Positions 15,982 to 24,240 of a stretch of 41,850 nt of DNA are shown here, piece after piece. The notes under the pieces are model-generated. The model was not told the origin of the DNA. It searched no databases and saw only the letters and a list, made by a program, of their open reading frames with translations. The DNA is taken from positions 1 to 41,850 of the forward strand of contig NZ_CAIP01000040.1 of assembly GCF_000297435.1 (NCBI RefSeq). The letters run 5' to 3'. Both the position numbers and the translations under genes were made by a program. Positions within the stretch are counted from its first letter, which is position 1; every line of letters begins with the position of its first letter. The DNA is from Microcystis sp. T1-4 (lineage in GTDB: Bacteria; Cyanobacteriota; Cyanobacteriia; Cyanobacteriales; Microcystaceae).

Positions 15982-16263
15982 CTATTTCCGTCCTGCTTTT
16001 TTGTCGCTCTTGGCGTGGCCGCGGAAGGTGCGGGTGGGAGCGAATTCACCGAGTTTATGACCGACCATCTGCTCGGAAACATAGACGGGAACGTGCTGTT
16101 TGCCGTTGTGAACGGCGATCGTGTGACCGACCATATCGGGAATGATTGTCGAGGCCCGGGACCAAGTTTTAATCACTTGTTTACTGCCCTGGGCGTTGAG
16201 TTTTTCGATTTTTTCCATCAGGTGGCCGGCGACAAACGGCCCCTTTTTCAGTGAACGACCCAT
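15982..16263 (-). CDS. rpsS: 30S ribosomal protein S19
   Basis: 93 aa. It starts MGRSLKKGPFVAGHLMEKI and contains VGHTIAVHNGKQHVPVYV and HKLGEFAPTRTFRGH. It sits in the 30S head with S13. It lies 30 nt after rplB. Confidence 0.98.
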   Translation of the reverse strand: MGRSLKKGPFVAGHLMEKIEKLNAQGSKQVIKTWSRASTIIPDMVGHTIAVHNGKQHVPVYVSEQMVGHKLGEFAPTRTFRGHAKSDKKAGRK

Positions 16264-16293
16264 AATTTTCAGTCAAAAGTAAAGTAATAATTT

Positions 16294-17127
16294 CTAACCC
16301 TGGTTACGACGGCGCACGATCAGATCGCTACTGCGTTTTTTCTTGTTGCGAGTTTTGCGACCGAGGGCGGGTTTACCCCAGGGAGTCATCGGGCCAGAAC
16401 GTCCGATCGGAGCGCGACCCTCTCCACCTCCATGCGGGTGATCCACTGGGTTCATGACGCTACCCCGAACATGAGGCCGTTGACCCCGGTGACGGGTACG
16501 ACCGGCTTTACCGAGACTGATGTTTCTAGCTTCGGCGTTACCGACTTTTCCGATGGTGGCGTAGCATTCACGCCGGATCATGCGTACTTCTTTGGAGGGG
16601 AGGCGGATGGTAACATAATCGCCTTCTTTGGCTACCACTTGGGCGAAACCACCGGCGGCCCGCACCATTTGACCACCGCGACCGGGGACGAGTTCGATGT
16701 TATGAACTTCTGTCCCTAGGGGGATGCGACTTAAAGGGAGGGCATTACCCACCTCGAAGGGAGCGTTTTCTCCAGCGATGACGGTATCACCAACGCCTAA
16801 ACCAGCGGGGGCGATGATGTAGCGTTTTTCCCCGTCTTTGTAGAAAAGCAGGGCAATGCGGGCGTTACGGTTAGGATCGTATTCGATCGCCGCTACTGTG
16901 GCGGGAATATCCCGTTTATCGCGACGAAAATCGATAATCCGGTAGAGGCGTTTATGGCCACCGCCCCGGTGACGACTGGTGACGACACCGCGATTATTAC
17001 GCCCTTGTTTGCTGTGTTTGTGATGAGTTAGGGACTTTTCCGGTTCGGTTTTGGTGATCTCCTTAAAGTCGGAGATGGCCGCCTGCCTTGTCCCGGGGGT
17101 TAAAGGTCTAAAAGAGCGAATACCCAT
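16294..17127 (-). CDS. rplB: 50S ribosomal protein L2
   Basis: 277 aa. It is needed for subunit joining and peptidyl transfer. The RNA-binding core (RGGGHKRLYRIIDFRRDK), LVPGRGGQMVRAAG and the hallmark HPHGGGEGRAPIGRSGPMTP are intact, including the conserved His in the PHGGGEGR motif. It follows rplW by 33 nt. Confidence 0.98.
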   Translation of the reverse strand: MGIRSFRPLTPGTRQAAISDFKEITKTEPEKSLTHHKHSKQGRNNRGVVTSRHRGGGHKRLYRIIDFRRDKRDIPATVAAIEYDPNRNARIALLFYKDGEKRYIIAPAGLGVGDTVIAGENAPFEVGNALPLSRIPLGTEVHNIELVPGRGGQMVRAAGGFAQVVAKEGDYVTIRLPSKEVRMIRRECYATIGKVGNAEARNISLGKAGRTRHRGQRPHVRGSVMNPVDHPHGGGEGRAPIGRSGPMTPWGKPALGRKTRNKKKRSSDLIVRRRNQG

Positions 17128-17160
17128 AGTTTAGTTTTCCGTTATCGGGTTTCTTGGTGG

Positions 17161-17466
17161 TTATACGTCGGGATAGAGGGCGATCGAGTCGCCTTCGGCT
17201 AGGGTCACGATCGCACGTTTGTATTGGGGTTTGTAACCGAGGAAACGGCCGACGCGTTTTTTCTGACGAGAGGGGCGGCTGGTGTTCACTTTCGTTACTT
17301 TCACGTCAAACAGCAATTCGATCGCCGCTTGAATTTCCGGCTTAGTCGCTTTCAAGGCGACATCGAAGACGTATTTATTTTGTTCTAGGAGTAGGGTGGC
17401 TTTCTCGGTCACGATCGGCTTTAGGATCAGATCGGCGAGTTGCCTGGCTTCAGTTTTAAGCACCAT
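17161..17466 (-). CDS. rplW: 50S ribosomal protein L23
   Basis: 101 aa. L23 lies at the exit tunnel and is the docking site for SRP and trigger factor. Visible are LILKPIVTEKATLLLEQNKYVFDV and VKVTKVNTSRPSRQKKR. The ATG at 17466 is preceded by a strong gaggaggt and overlaps the end of rplD by 11 nt; the in-frame TTG at 17478 is itself part of this Shine-Dalgarno stretch and is rejected as a start. Confidence 0.96.
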   Translation of the reverse strand: MVLKTEARQLADLILKPIVTEKATLLLEQNKYVFDVALKATKPEIQAAIELLFDVKVTKVNTSRPSRQKKRVGRFLGYKPQYKRAIVTLAEGDSIALYPDV

Positions 17467-18088
17467 AGACCTCCTCAATTTTGGCTAGGGCTGCGGCGGT
17501 GGCGATAACTCGATCGGCTAGGAGGACATCATAGACGTTGAGACTATCGGCGCGAATAATTTTGAGATTGCAGATATTACGTCCCGATAAATAGACATTT
17601 TCGGGAATTTCCGTCAAAATCAGCAGAATTTTTTCCTCTGGACTGGCTCCCCAGCGACTTAAGGCAGCGGTGAGTTCTTTGGTTTTGGGTTGGGAGAATT
17701 GTTCGGCGAAGCTTTCAACCACGATAAAGTTATCGGCCTGGCTGATCAAAGCGGTTCTCAGGGCTAATCTTTTCTCTTTGCGATTGACCTTAACCTCAAA
17801 ATCTCTCGGTTTTGGTCCGAAGATGACACCGCCACCACGCCAGAGGGGAGAACGGATCGAACCGGCCCTGGCACGACCGGTGCCTTTTTGCCGCCAGGGT
17901 TTGCGACCACCGCCGCGCACTTCCGAGCGGGTTTTGCTGGAGGCATTACCTTGGCGGGCCGCCGCTAGATGGCTGATGACGACGCGGTGAATTAGGTGTT
18001 TGGCGGTTTCGGGTTTAGCGGTTTTCAGTTCCAGGGTGCCTGTTCCCGCTTCTTCCCCTTGCCAATTTTTGACTGTGTAGTTAACCAT
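17456..18088 (-). CDS. rplD: 50S ribosomal protein L4
   Basis: 210 aa. The tunnel-lining loop is clear (SEVRGGGRKPWRQKGTGRAR, GSIRSPLWRGGG) between two halves of the globular domain. In E. coli L4 also represses its own operon by binding the leader. Here the leader upstream of rplC is long, but no equivalent structure can be asserted. It overlaps rplW by 11 nt. Confidence 0.97.
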   Translation of the reverse strand: MVNYTVKNWQGEEAGTGTLELKTAKPETAKHLIHRVVISHLAAARQGNASSKTRSEVRGGGRKPWRQKGTGRARAGSIRSPLWRGGGVIFGPKPRDFEVKVNRKEKRLALRTALISQADNFIVVESFAEQFSQPKTKELTAALSRWGASPEEKILLILTEIPENVYLSGRNICNLKIIRADSLNVYDVLLADRVIATAAALAKIEEVYGA

Positions 18089-18108
18089 GGCTTTAATCTT
18101 TCCTTGCC

Positions 18109-18747
18109 CTATTTGCCAAATTTCTTGGCGGGGGTGATGTTTAACAGGGTTCCTGGTTTGCCCGGGACGGCTCCTTTGATCAGGATCAGGTTGCGTTCGC
18201 TATCGATTTTGACCACGGACAATTTGCGGATGGTCACTTGGGTGGCTCCGTATTGTCCGGCCATTCTCTTACCCGGGAAGACGCGGCCGGGGGTAGTACC
18301 GGCACCGGTGGAACCGGGGAGACGGTGGTTTTTGGAACCGTGGGTCATGTTACCGCGTTTGAAGTTATGGCGTTTTTGATAGCCGGAGAAACCCCGTCCG
18401 ATGGTGGTTCCGGCCACATCGACTAAATCCCCCTCTTGGAAGATGTCGGCGGTAATTTCTTGGCCTAAGGTGTAAGCGGATGCGTCCTCGAGGCGGTATT
18501 CGATTAAATGCCGCAGGGGGGAGACACCGGCTTTGGCTAAATGACCCAGCAGCGGTTTATTGAGGGCTTTTTCTTTGACGGTTTTGTACCCCACTTGGAT
18601 GGATTCATAACCGTCGGTTTTTTTAGTTTTGACTTGGGTGACGGGACACGGACCGGCTTGAACGACGGTGACGGGAATGGCGACTCCCGTTTTGTTGTCG
18701 AAGATTTGGGTCATGCCCAGTTTTGTACCGAGGATACCGATAGACAC
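18109..18747 (-). CDS. rplC: 50S ribosomal protein L3
   Basis: 212 aa, first gene of this transcript. It starts with GTG at 18747 (MSIGILGTKLGMTQIFD), preceded by aaagagaa. The long central extension that reaches the peptidyl transferase centre is present (GRGFSGYQKRHNFKRGNMTHGSKNHRLPGS in two stretches). rpsJ is not upstream; in cyanobacteria it is usually with the elongation factor genes. Confidence 0.97.
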   Translation of the reverse strand: MSIGILGTKLGMTQIFDNKTGVAIPVTVVQAGPCPVTQVKTKKTDGYESIQVGYKTVKEKALNKPLLGHLAKAGVSPLRHLIEYRLEDASAYTLGQEITADIFQEGDLVDVAGTTIGRGFSGYQKRHNFKRGNMTHGSKNHRLPGSTGAGTTPGRVFPGKRMAGQYGATQVTIRKLSVVKIDSERNLILIKGAVPGKPGTLLNITPAKKFGK

Positions 18748-19065
18748 GGATTGTTCTCTTTATCTTTACTAGACGACAATCAAAAATAACGTGGCCGTGG
18801 CTATAGGAGCGGGAAAAATCTTTCCCGCTTTATCAGCCTGCCCAACTTGAATGACTTTTTTGGAGTTATTTAAGCTGGCATCCCGTTAAATTCGTAAGTG
18901 AGACTAGACAGGTTTGCTGGTTCTGCCTAGATTGTTGCTGGTCTTTGTTTCTTCGGGACTTAAAGGGTTTATCTTCAGTATCCAGGCGAAGACCGACTGG
19001 CCAAGACGCCGCTGCTTGGCAGTGCCTTTAGCACCACCTAACACCGATTTTGGCCACGATCAAAC
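18748..19065 (-). promoter_or_regulatory. Long 5' leader of the ribosomal operon, about 310 nt
   Basis: Between the predicted promoter and the rplC start there is no convincing reading frame. On the transcript a perfect 9-bp hairpin forms from 18829-18808 (agcgggaaa / tttcccgct), and a second from about 19019 to 18999 (gccaag / cttggc). No T-tract follows the first, so it does not look like an intrinsic terminator. A role in autogenous control is inference only. Confidence 0.45.
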
Positions 19066-19095
19066 ATTATATAATATTTGTGACTTTTTAGGCAA
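19066..19095 (-). promoter_or_regulatory. Predicted sigma-70 promoter of the rplC operon
   Basis: On the minus strand TTGCCT (19095-19090) is followed after 18 bases by a perfect TATAAT (19071-19066). It points toward rplC and would give a leader of about 310 nt. Confidence 0.65.
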
Positions 19096-19204
19096 GAGGT
19101 TTTTTTAGTTACCTGAAATGATCAGAGCTAGTCTGGTCAAATTACCTGTGAGCAGTCTTCCCCAGCGATGGGAGCAGACCGAGCCAAGAGATTTAATTAT
19201 AGTA

Positions 19205-19260
19205 GTTATCTTAATAGTGAGGTAGAAAGTTTTCGTTTTGGGGAATCAGTGGTCGATACC
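19205..19260 (+). repeat. Interspersed repeat, copy 1 (also 36226-36283)
   Basis: The stretch gttatcttaatagtgaggta, then ttttcgttttgggga and cgatacc, recurs with few differences at 36226-36283. A shorter match (inverse) is at 28802-28821. Confidence 0.65.
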
Positions 19261-19302
19261 AAATTAGGTTACAATTCTTGAGGGGAAACACTGTCAATGG
19301 GG

Positions 19303-19331
19303 GGGGATGACAGCATTGTACTATCATCCCC
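19303..19331 (-). terminator. Hairpin at the 3' end of glnB
   Basis: The arms ggggatga and tcatcccc form an 8-bp GC-rich stem 11 nt beyond the glnB stop. No T-tract follows on the minus strand, so the terminator call is tentative. Confidence 0.45.
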
Positions 19332-19341
19332 TGTCGGGGGG

Positions 19342-19680
19342 TTAAATCGCTTCGAGGTCTTTTTCTCCGGTACGGATGCGGACGATCTGTCCCACGGGGG
19401 AGACAAAGATTTTACCGTCTCCGATTTCACCAGTACGCGCCGCCGAAATCAGCTTATCGACGACCATATCGACTTGGTTATCTTCGACGACGATCTCGAT
19501 CTTGAGTTTTTGGAGAAATTCGACGGTGTACTCGGAACCGCGATAACGTTCCGATTGACCTTTCTGACGACCGAAACCTCTAACTTCGGAGACGGTCATG
19601 CCGACAATGCCCGCGTTAACTAGGGCGATTTTCACCTCTTCAAGTTTAAAGGGTCGGATAATCGCTTCTACTTTCTTCAA
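19342..19680 (-). CDS. glnB: Nitrogen regulatory protein PII
   Basis: 112 aa, the standard length. The T-loop is the cyanobacterial form RYRGSEYTVEF with Ser49, the residue phosphorylated in Synechococcus, and Tyr51. The C-terminal signature TGEIGDGKIFVSPV is complete. PII integrates 2-oxoglutarate, ATP/ADP and glutamine status and controls NAG kinase, PipX and transporters. The start is TTG, supported by a gaggaga about 9 nt upstream and by the invariant MKKVEAIIRPFKL N-terminus. I looked for a GTA-N8-TAC NtcA site in the 100 bp upstream and did not find a clear one. Confidence 0.97.
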   Translation of the reverse strand: MKKVEAIIRPFKLEEVKIALVNAGIVGMTVSEVRGFGRQKGQSERYRGSEYTVEFLQKLKIEIVVEDNQVDMVVDKLISAARTGEIGDGKIFVSPVGQIVRIRTGEKDLEAI

Positions 19681-19864
19681 AATATCTATCTCCTCGTTGC
19701 GTGACGATACTTTACTTTCTTGGTAAATTACCTGTTAATTCTAAACGCAGAATCCCGACAAGAGCGCTTAAAGTCATAATTTCTTCAATTATTGGCCTTG
19801 GCCACAGTCTGCCGCCGTGAAAAATTTCCAGGTGGGAATTGGCCCACCCGAAGCCATAAACCAA

Positions 19865-20350
19865 CTAGAGAGATAATCCTAACTGAAGACCAAAAACACC
19901 GTGAACTAGCAGTAAAATCAGGGCAATACTGCCGATATAGGCGTGAATAGTCCGGAAAAGTTCTTTTTTGCCGCCAGCGAAGCCAGTAAGGGATAATAAT
20001 CCATTGAAAGCTAATAAACCGATCGCGGCGGATCCTGTCCAGAAATGGCTGCTTTCCAGGATGGGATGTTTCTGCATGACTAGGGATAAAATACCGCCGG
20101 TGTAACCGAGAGCGATAAATAAAAACAGCCAGGGGGCGAGTTTGCGGTGATCAGCCCGATTTTTGGCCACTACTTCCCCATCTTGGCTTAAACGGCTTTG
20201 CCAACCGGCATAGGCAGTATAACTACCCATAACTAAAACCACAATTCCCATCATGACTGGATGTCCCCAATGAACGATCGGTTCGGGAGTTCCGAGACTG
20301 CGAAAGGCGGCGGCGATCGGCTCTAGCGCATCACTTAAACTTTGATTCAT
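19865..20350 (-). CDS. DUF4079 family membrane protein
   Basis: 161 aa with four hydrophobic segments (about residues 28-46, 72-90, 103-122 and 136-155) and several conserved His residues (HWGHP near residue 27, and HAYIGS and LLVHG in the later helices), the layout of cyanobacterial DUF4079 proteins. Family similarity to small haem-binding or ferric-reductase-like membrane domains is suggested by the His placement, but the function is not established. Transcribed divergently from the phosphoribosyltransferase gene, 198 bp away. Confidence 0.8.
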   Translation of the reverse strand: MNQSLSDALEPIAAAFRSLGTPEPIVHWGHPVMMGIVVLVMGSYTAYAGWQSRLSQDGEVVAKNRADHRKLAPWLFLFIALGYTGGILSLVMQKHPILESSHFWTGSAAIGLLAFNGLLSLTGFAGGKKELFRTIHAYIGSIALILLLVHGVFGLQLGLSL

Positions 20351-20509
20351 GTTTGTTACCCAACTTTACAAAACCCTTTTGCCTAAGATTTTAGCCGATC
20401 TCCGGTCTGGAAAAACTGCGGTTAGCCGAAAAAATGTCAAGCCTTCGCTAAATTTCTTAACATTTCCGCTAGAGATGAGCGGAGAAATATAGAATAAAGG
20501 CAGGGGAGA

Positions 20510-20543
20510 CTAGGGATCCCCACGGGGATTAACCCCTAGGAGG
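20510..20543 (+). promoter_or_regulatory. Leader hairpin running into the Shine-Dalgarno of the phosphoribosyltransferase gene
   Basis: ctaggg (20510-20515) can pair with ccctag (20534-20539), enclosing a second stem atcccc / ggggat (20516-20529) and an asymmetric bulge taac. The strong aggagg (20538-20543) begins in the last bases of the stem, five nt before the ATG spacer. Confidence 0.45.
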
Positions 20544-20548
20544 GCATT

Positions 20549-21208
20549 ATGACTTATCTGCTCAAAGATCGGCGGTCGGCTGGGAGACTATTAGCTATTT
20601 ACTTGACAGAATATACCAATAGTGCTAGGGCGCTGGTTTTGGCCTTGCCCCGGGGGGGGGTTCCGATCGCCTTTGAAATTGCCCAAAGGTTACATTTACC
20701 CCTAGATCTGTGTTTGGTGCGAAAATTAGGTGTACCAGAGCGAAAAGAGTTAGCTTTTGGGGCGATCGGTCAAGATGGTGTGCGGGTAATCAATGAAAGT
20801 ATCGTTGAAGACTTGCACCTATCGCAGGCGATGATGGAACGGGTAGCAAAGGAAGAAATGATCGAATTAGAGCGACGGGATCGCTTGTATCGAGGGGAGC
20901 GACCCTTTCCAGACGTGACGGGAAAAACGATTATTCTAGTAGATGATGGTATCGCTACGGGAGCAACGATCAAAGCGGCGATTCTGACCCTGAAAGCTAG
21001 AAACCCCGCTGCTATTATTATTGCCGTTCCTATTGCGCCAGTGGAAGTGTGTGAGCAATTAGAAAAATTAGTCGATCGAGTAATTTGCCTACATAAACCC
21101 TACGAATTGAGATCGATTTCTCTTTGGTATGATGACTTTTCCCAAACCAGCGATGAGGAAGTGCAAACACTGTTGGCCAGCGTCGATAGTTCTTTGATTC
21201 AAGTTTAA
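20549..21208 (+). CDS. Phosphoribosyltransferase family protein
   Basis: 219 aa. A type I phosphoribosyltransferase fold is shown by the PRPP loop IILVDDGIATGAT (about residues 128-140) and an N-terminal ALPRGGVPIAFEIA. This group of stand-alone cyanobacterial and actinobacterial proteins is often annotated simply as phosphoribosyltransferase, and the base or acceptor is not known. The ATG at 20549 has an excellent Shine-Dalgarno (aggaggg). The gene appears monocistronic; heptamer repeats follow its stop. Confidence 0.9.
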   Translation: MTYLLKDRRSAGRLLAIYLTEYTNSARALVLALPRGGVPIAFEIAQRLHLPLDLCLVRKLGVPERKELAFGAIGQDGVRVINESIVEDLHLSQAMMERVAKEEMIELERRDRLYRGERPFPDVTGKTIILVDDGIATGATIKAAILTLKARNPAAIIIAVPIAPVEVCEQLEKLVDRVICLHKPYELRSISLWYDDFSQTSDEEVQTLLASVDSSLIQV

Positions 21209-21209
21209 G

Positions 21210-21237
21210 GAATTATGAATTATGAATTATGAATTAT
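21210..21237 (+). repeat. Four perfect copies of heptamer gaattat
   Basis: Exact gaattat repeats begin two bases after the phosphoribosyltransferase stop codon. Confidence 0.9.
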
Positions 21238-21567
21238 GGTTCTTGGCTCTTCGTTACTTGCTATGGTTCGATAGGGGGGCATAAATCGACTCAATCCTTA
21301 TCTGGCAAGAGATTTAATTGATTAGTTCTCTCTAGAGCGAAAACAGTTGACAAAAATAGCAGCAATGTCTGTCTCTATAAGGGTTTCATTCCTTATAATC
21401 CCGTCCATTGCATAACAAAAACCGAAGAGCCTTATGAATTAGGGAGTGGGGAGATGGGGAAGTGGGGTAGTGGGGGAGACCACTTCCTGCGCGTTGCGGG
21501 GGGAGATGGGAGTGCTGGAGCAGGGAGAGGGGAGATGGGGAGAATAAATAAAAGCAATCTCCTGAAT
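21238..21567. other. Repeat-rich spacer without a gene
   Basis: The second half (21436-21545) is strongly purine-rich with repeated ggggagat / gtgggg units and produces a spurious open frame. The rest shows no gene or clear signal. Confidence 0.5.
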
Positions 21568-21864
21568 TCAGAATTCCACAGCATCGGTATCAACGGTATT
21601 GGTGGGGGAAGAAACCTCAGTTTGATTATTTACTCTCCCTGGACGGCGAGTGCGATAATCAAGAACTAATCGCGATAATTCCGTAGTTAAAAGGGTGAGG
21701 ACAATACCATCATCGATCCAACCAATAATCGGGAAAATGTCAGGAGAAATATCGAGGGGGCTAAAAAGATAAACCATAGTTCCCAGAATGATAATCCAAC
21801 GATATTTAGGGTGGGTGATTTTGCTGCTGTACCAGTTGTAAAAAGATTCAACAATCGGTTTCAT
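21568..21864 (-). CDS. DUF1232 (YkvA-type) small membrane protein
   Basis: 98 aa. The DUF1232 hallmark is present: YLFSPLDISPDIFPIIGWIDD within two hydrophobic segments (about residues 22-60). A polar tail of about 25 residues (SPTNTVDTDAVEF) follows. The family is widespread with unknown function. The ATG at 21864 has gagga upstream. Divergent from the prepilin peptidase gene. Confidence 0.88.
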   Translation of the reverse strand: MKPIVESFYNWYSSKITHPKYRWIIILGTMVYLFSPLDISPDIFPIIGWIDDGIVLTLLTTELSRLVLDYRTRRPGRVNNQTEVSSPTNTVDTDAVEF

Positions 21865-22041
21865 TAATTTGTCCTCGTTGACTGGGATGATTTAATTTTG
21901 TCAGTTTATCCTTGAGGCTGATAGTGGGGTTTTACCCCCATTATCTAGGGTGATATCCGCTAATTATCCACTAAAAAAGCCCAGAAGAGAATTCACCTTT
22001 AGGGATGAGACTGAAGTATTATTACTGGATGCTTAAGAGGG

Positions 22042-22070
22042 GAGACAGGGGCATCTTTATCCCCTATAAT
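22042..22070 (+). promoter_or_regulatory. Candidate promoter of the prepilin peptidase gene
   Basis: A perfect TATAAT (22065-22070) lies 40 bp before the start codon, with a moderate -35 match gagaca (22042-22047) at 17-bp spacing. Confidence 0.45.
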
Positions 22071-22109
22071 GGACGATGACAAACTAATTAATTATCTGCC
22101 AGTTTAAGG

Positions 22110-22919
22110 ATGGAAACCCTCTTTCATCTAGTTACTTTTGCCTTTGTCTTCACTTTTGGTGCCTCGGTGGGCAGTTTTTTAAACGTGGTCATCTATAGAT
22201 TACCTAAAGGGATGTCTCTAGTTTATCCTCCTTCCCACTGTCCGAAATGTCACCATAGGTTAGGTAAAAGCGAGAATATACCCGTTTTCGGCTGGTTATG
22301 GCTAGGGGGTCGCTGTCGGTGCTGTAAAACCCCGATTTCTGTGCGTTATCCAGCCGTCGAAGCTTTGACCGGTTTGTTATTTTGTCTGGTTTTAGGAGAT
22401 TTTAGCTTTTCTTGGCAGACCCTCGGCCATTGGATTCTGCTAAGTTGGTTATTAGCCTTAGCTTTGATCGATTTTGACACGATGACGCTTCCCAACTCCC
22501 TCACCCAATCGGGATTAGTTTTAGGGATAGTTTTCCAGACTTTCCTAGGTTGGCAAAATAATCAAACTGTTATCTATCTCTTTTCAGCGATCGCTAGTGC
22601 GGTTTTAGGAGTCTGGTTATTTGATCTGATCCAGTGGGGGGGGAGTTTTGCCCTCGGACAGCAGGCCATGGGGGGAGGAGATGCCAAATTAGCGGCCATG
22701 ATCGGTGCTTGGTTAGGATGGCAAGCATTAATAGTCACCGCTTTTCTGGCCTGTGCTATCGGGGCGGCGATCGGTATGACGGGCATTTTTCTCGGTAAAA
22801 TGGCCAAAAAACAAGCTATACCCTTCGGGCCATTTCTTGCCCTCGGCGCTCTGATGAGTGTCTTTTGGAGTGATAAGATCATCTCAGCCTATCAAAGCAT
22901 TTTTTTCCCTTTGTTGTAA
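22110..22919 (+). CDS. pilD: Type IV prepilin peptidase / N-methyltransferase
   Basis: 269 aa polytopic aspartic protease that cleaves the leader of type IV prepilins and methylates the new N-terminus. The N-terminal methylase-type domain carries CPKC (Cys44, Cys47) and CRCC (Cys69, Cys72). The catalytic aspartates lie in ALIDFDTMTLPN (Asp121/Asp123) and MGGGDAKL (Asp191, the GxGD motif). Several hydrophobic helices span the C-terminal two thirds. In cyanobacteria it is required for pilus biogenesis, phototaxis and natural competence, which fits with the comEC gene later in the window. Confidence 0.95.
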   Translation: METLFHLVTFAFVFTFGASVGSFLNVVIYRLPKGMSLVYPPSHCPKCHHRLGKSENIPVFGWLWLGGRCRCCKTPISVRYPAVEALTGLLFCLVLGDFSFSWQTLGHWILLSWLLALALIDFDTMTLPNSLTQSGLVLGIVFQTFLGWQNNQTVIYLFSAIASAVLGVWLFDLIQWGGSFALGQQAMGGGDAKLAAMIGAWLGWQALIVTAFLACAIGAAIGMTGIFLGKMAKKQAIPFGPFLALGALMSVFWSDKIISAYQSIFFPLL

Positions 22920-23020
22920 AAAAGCTATCTTGTAATTAAATCTTGATACAATAGTCTTCCGTGTCTTGGATCACGATTAGAACAACCCCCAGTCTAGGGT
23001 AAGCCGATTGGCTACAGGAA

Positions 23021-23170
23021 ATGCTCAAAGCTCACCACATCCCCAGTTGCGTTATCGCTATTGGCCTTGGTATTTATTGCGGCCAGGGGCATCAGGCCGC
23101 CCTACAAGTGCGTCCCCAAGATCGCTGGACAGCACTTTTGTTATTAAGTCCTCTAGAGGAAAGTCGATAA
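23021..23170 (+). CDS. Possible small ORF or gene remnant, 49 aa
   Basis: A frame starting at ATG 23021 with agga just before it gives 49 residues (MLKAHHIPSCVIAIGLGIYC..., ending LLLLSPLEESR). Its composition looks protein-like, and the frame continues seven codons upstream to a stop, so it may be the tail of a decayed gene. I recognise no family. It ends 19 nt before accD. Confidence 0.25.
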   Translation: MLKAHHIPSCVIAIGLGIYCGQGHQAALQVRPQDRWTALLLLSPLEESR

Positions 23171-23189
23171 ATTGTCTTTATTTTAAACT

Positions 23190-24140
23190 ATGTCTCTATT
23201 TGATTGGTTTGCAAATCGCCAAAAAACAGAACCCAAGGTTCAACAACAACAGGAACGAGAAATAGCCGATGGTTTGTGGACAAAATGTCCAAATTGCGGC
23301 GTTTTGGCCTATACGAAGGATTTATTAGCTAATCAACTGGTTTGTCTCGATTGCGGTCATCATAATCGGGTGGAAAGTGAAGAAAGAATTCGCCAGTTAG
23401 TGGATGCTAATACTTGGACTTGCCTCGATGAACAGATTCGACCGACGGATCCGCTCAAATTTCGCGATCGGAAAAGTTATAGCGATCGCCTGCGAGAAAC
23501 CCAAGAAAAAACGGGTCTGACGGATGCTGTGCGAACGGGAACGGGGACAATCGACGGTTTACCCTTAGCTTTAGGGGTGATGGACTTCCGTTTTATGGGG
23601 GGTAGCATGGGATCGGTGGTGGGAGAAAAACTCTGTCGTTTGACGGAACGAGCTACCGATGAAAGTTTACCCCTGGTGATTATCTGCGCTTCTGGCGGGG
23701 CGAGAATGCAGGAAGGAATGTTAAGTTTAATGCAGATGGCCAAGATTTCTGGCGCTCTTAACCGGCATCGGGAAGCAAAATTACTCTATATTCCCGTCTT
23801 GACTAATCCCACCACGGGGGGAGTCACGGCCAGTTTTGCCATGTTGGGAGATATTATTATCGCTGAACCGAAGGCTACCATCGGTTTTGCCGGTAAACGG
23901 GTAATTGAACAGACTTTGCGCGAGAAATTGCCAGAAGGTTTCCAGACATCGGAATACTTGTTAAAACACGGGTTTGTCGATGCGATCGTTCCCCGTCCCC
24001 ATCTCAAGAAAACCCTAGCCCAATTAATCAGTTTACATCAGCCCTTTTTTCCCTTGTTATCCCCCCTCAACAGTCATCATCACTACAGTCAACCGGAGTT
24101 AATCCCCCTGAAAACAGCCCAAGGACAAACAACAGTTTAA
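23190..24140 (+). CDS. accD: Acetyl-CoA carboxylase carboxyltransferase subunit beta
   Basis: 316 aa. With AccA it moves the carboxyl group from biotin to acetyl-CoA in the first step of fatty acid synthesis. The N-terminal zinc ribbon is complete (Cys33, Cys36, Cys52, Cys55 in CPNC and CLDC). The crotonase-type core shows FMGGSMGSVVGEKL, ICASGGARMQEGMLSLMQMAK and TNPTTGGVTASFAMLGDI. A short, poorly conserved tail of about 35 residues closes the protein. The ATG at 23190 has no strong Shine-Dalgarno. Confidence 0.97.
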   Translation: MSLFDWFANRQKTEPKVQQQQEREIADGLWTKCPNCGVLAYTKDLLANQLVCLDCGHHNRVESEERIRQLVDANTWTCLDEQIRPTDPLKFRDRKSYSDRLRETQEKTGLTDAVRTGTGTIDGLPLALGVMDFRFMGGSMGSVVGEKLCRLTERATDESLPLVIICASGGARMQEGMLSLMQMAKISGALNRHREAKLLYIPVLTNPTTGGVTASFAMLGDIIIAEPKATIGFAGKRVIEQTLREKLPEGFQTSEYLLKHGFVDAIVPRPHLKKTLAQLISLHQPFFPLLSPLNSHHHYSQPELIPLKTAQGQTTV

Positions 24141-24240
24141 TCCCTGTAGGACTTTACCGGAGTTGGCAGGGCTGGAGTTGCCAGTCCGAGCGTTTGTACT
24201 AAATTTACCCGATAGGCAGTTTAAATGTAGTACAGCTTAC

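Noticed and set aside
18914..19108. Plus-strand 64-codon frame in the ribosomal leader
   Set aside because: It runs against the predicted promoter and leader, has no Shine-Dalgarno and no recognisable protein features.
19681..19790. NtcA-binding site upstream of glnB
   Set aside because: Only imperfect GTA/TAC arrangements such as gtaaattac are present, with wrong spacing.
21454..21669. Glycine-rich plus-strand frame
   Set aside because: It comes from a purine-rich repeat and overlaps the DUF1232 gene on the other strand.
23008..23265. Plus-strand 85-codon frame overlapping accD
   Set aside because: It uses a TTG start and runs out of frame into accD; composition is not protein-like.
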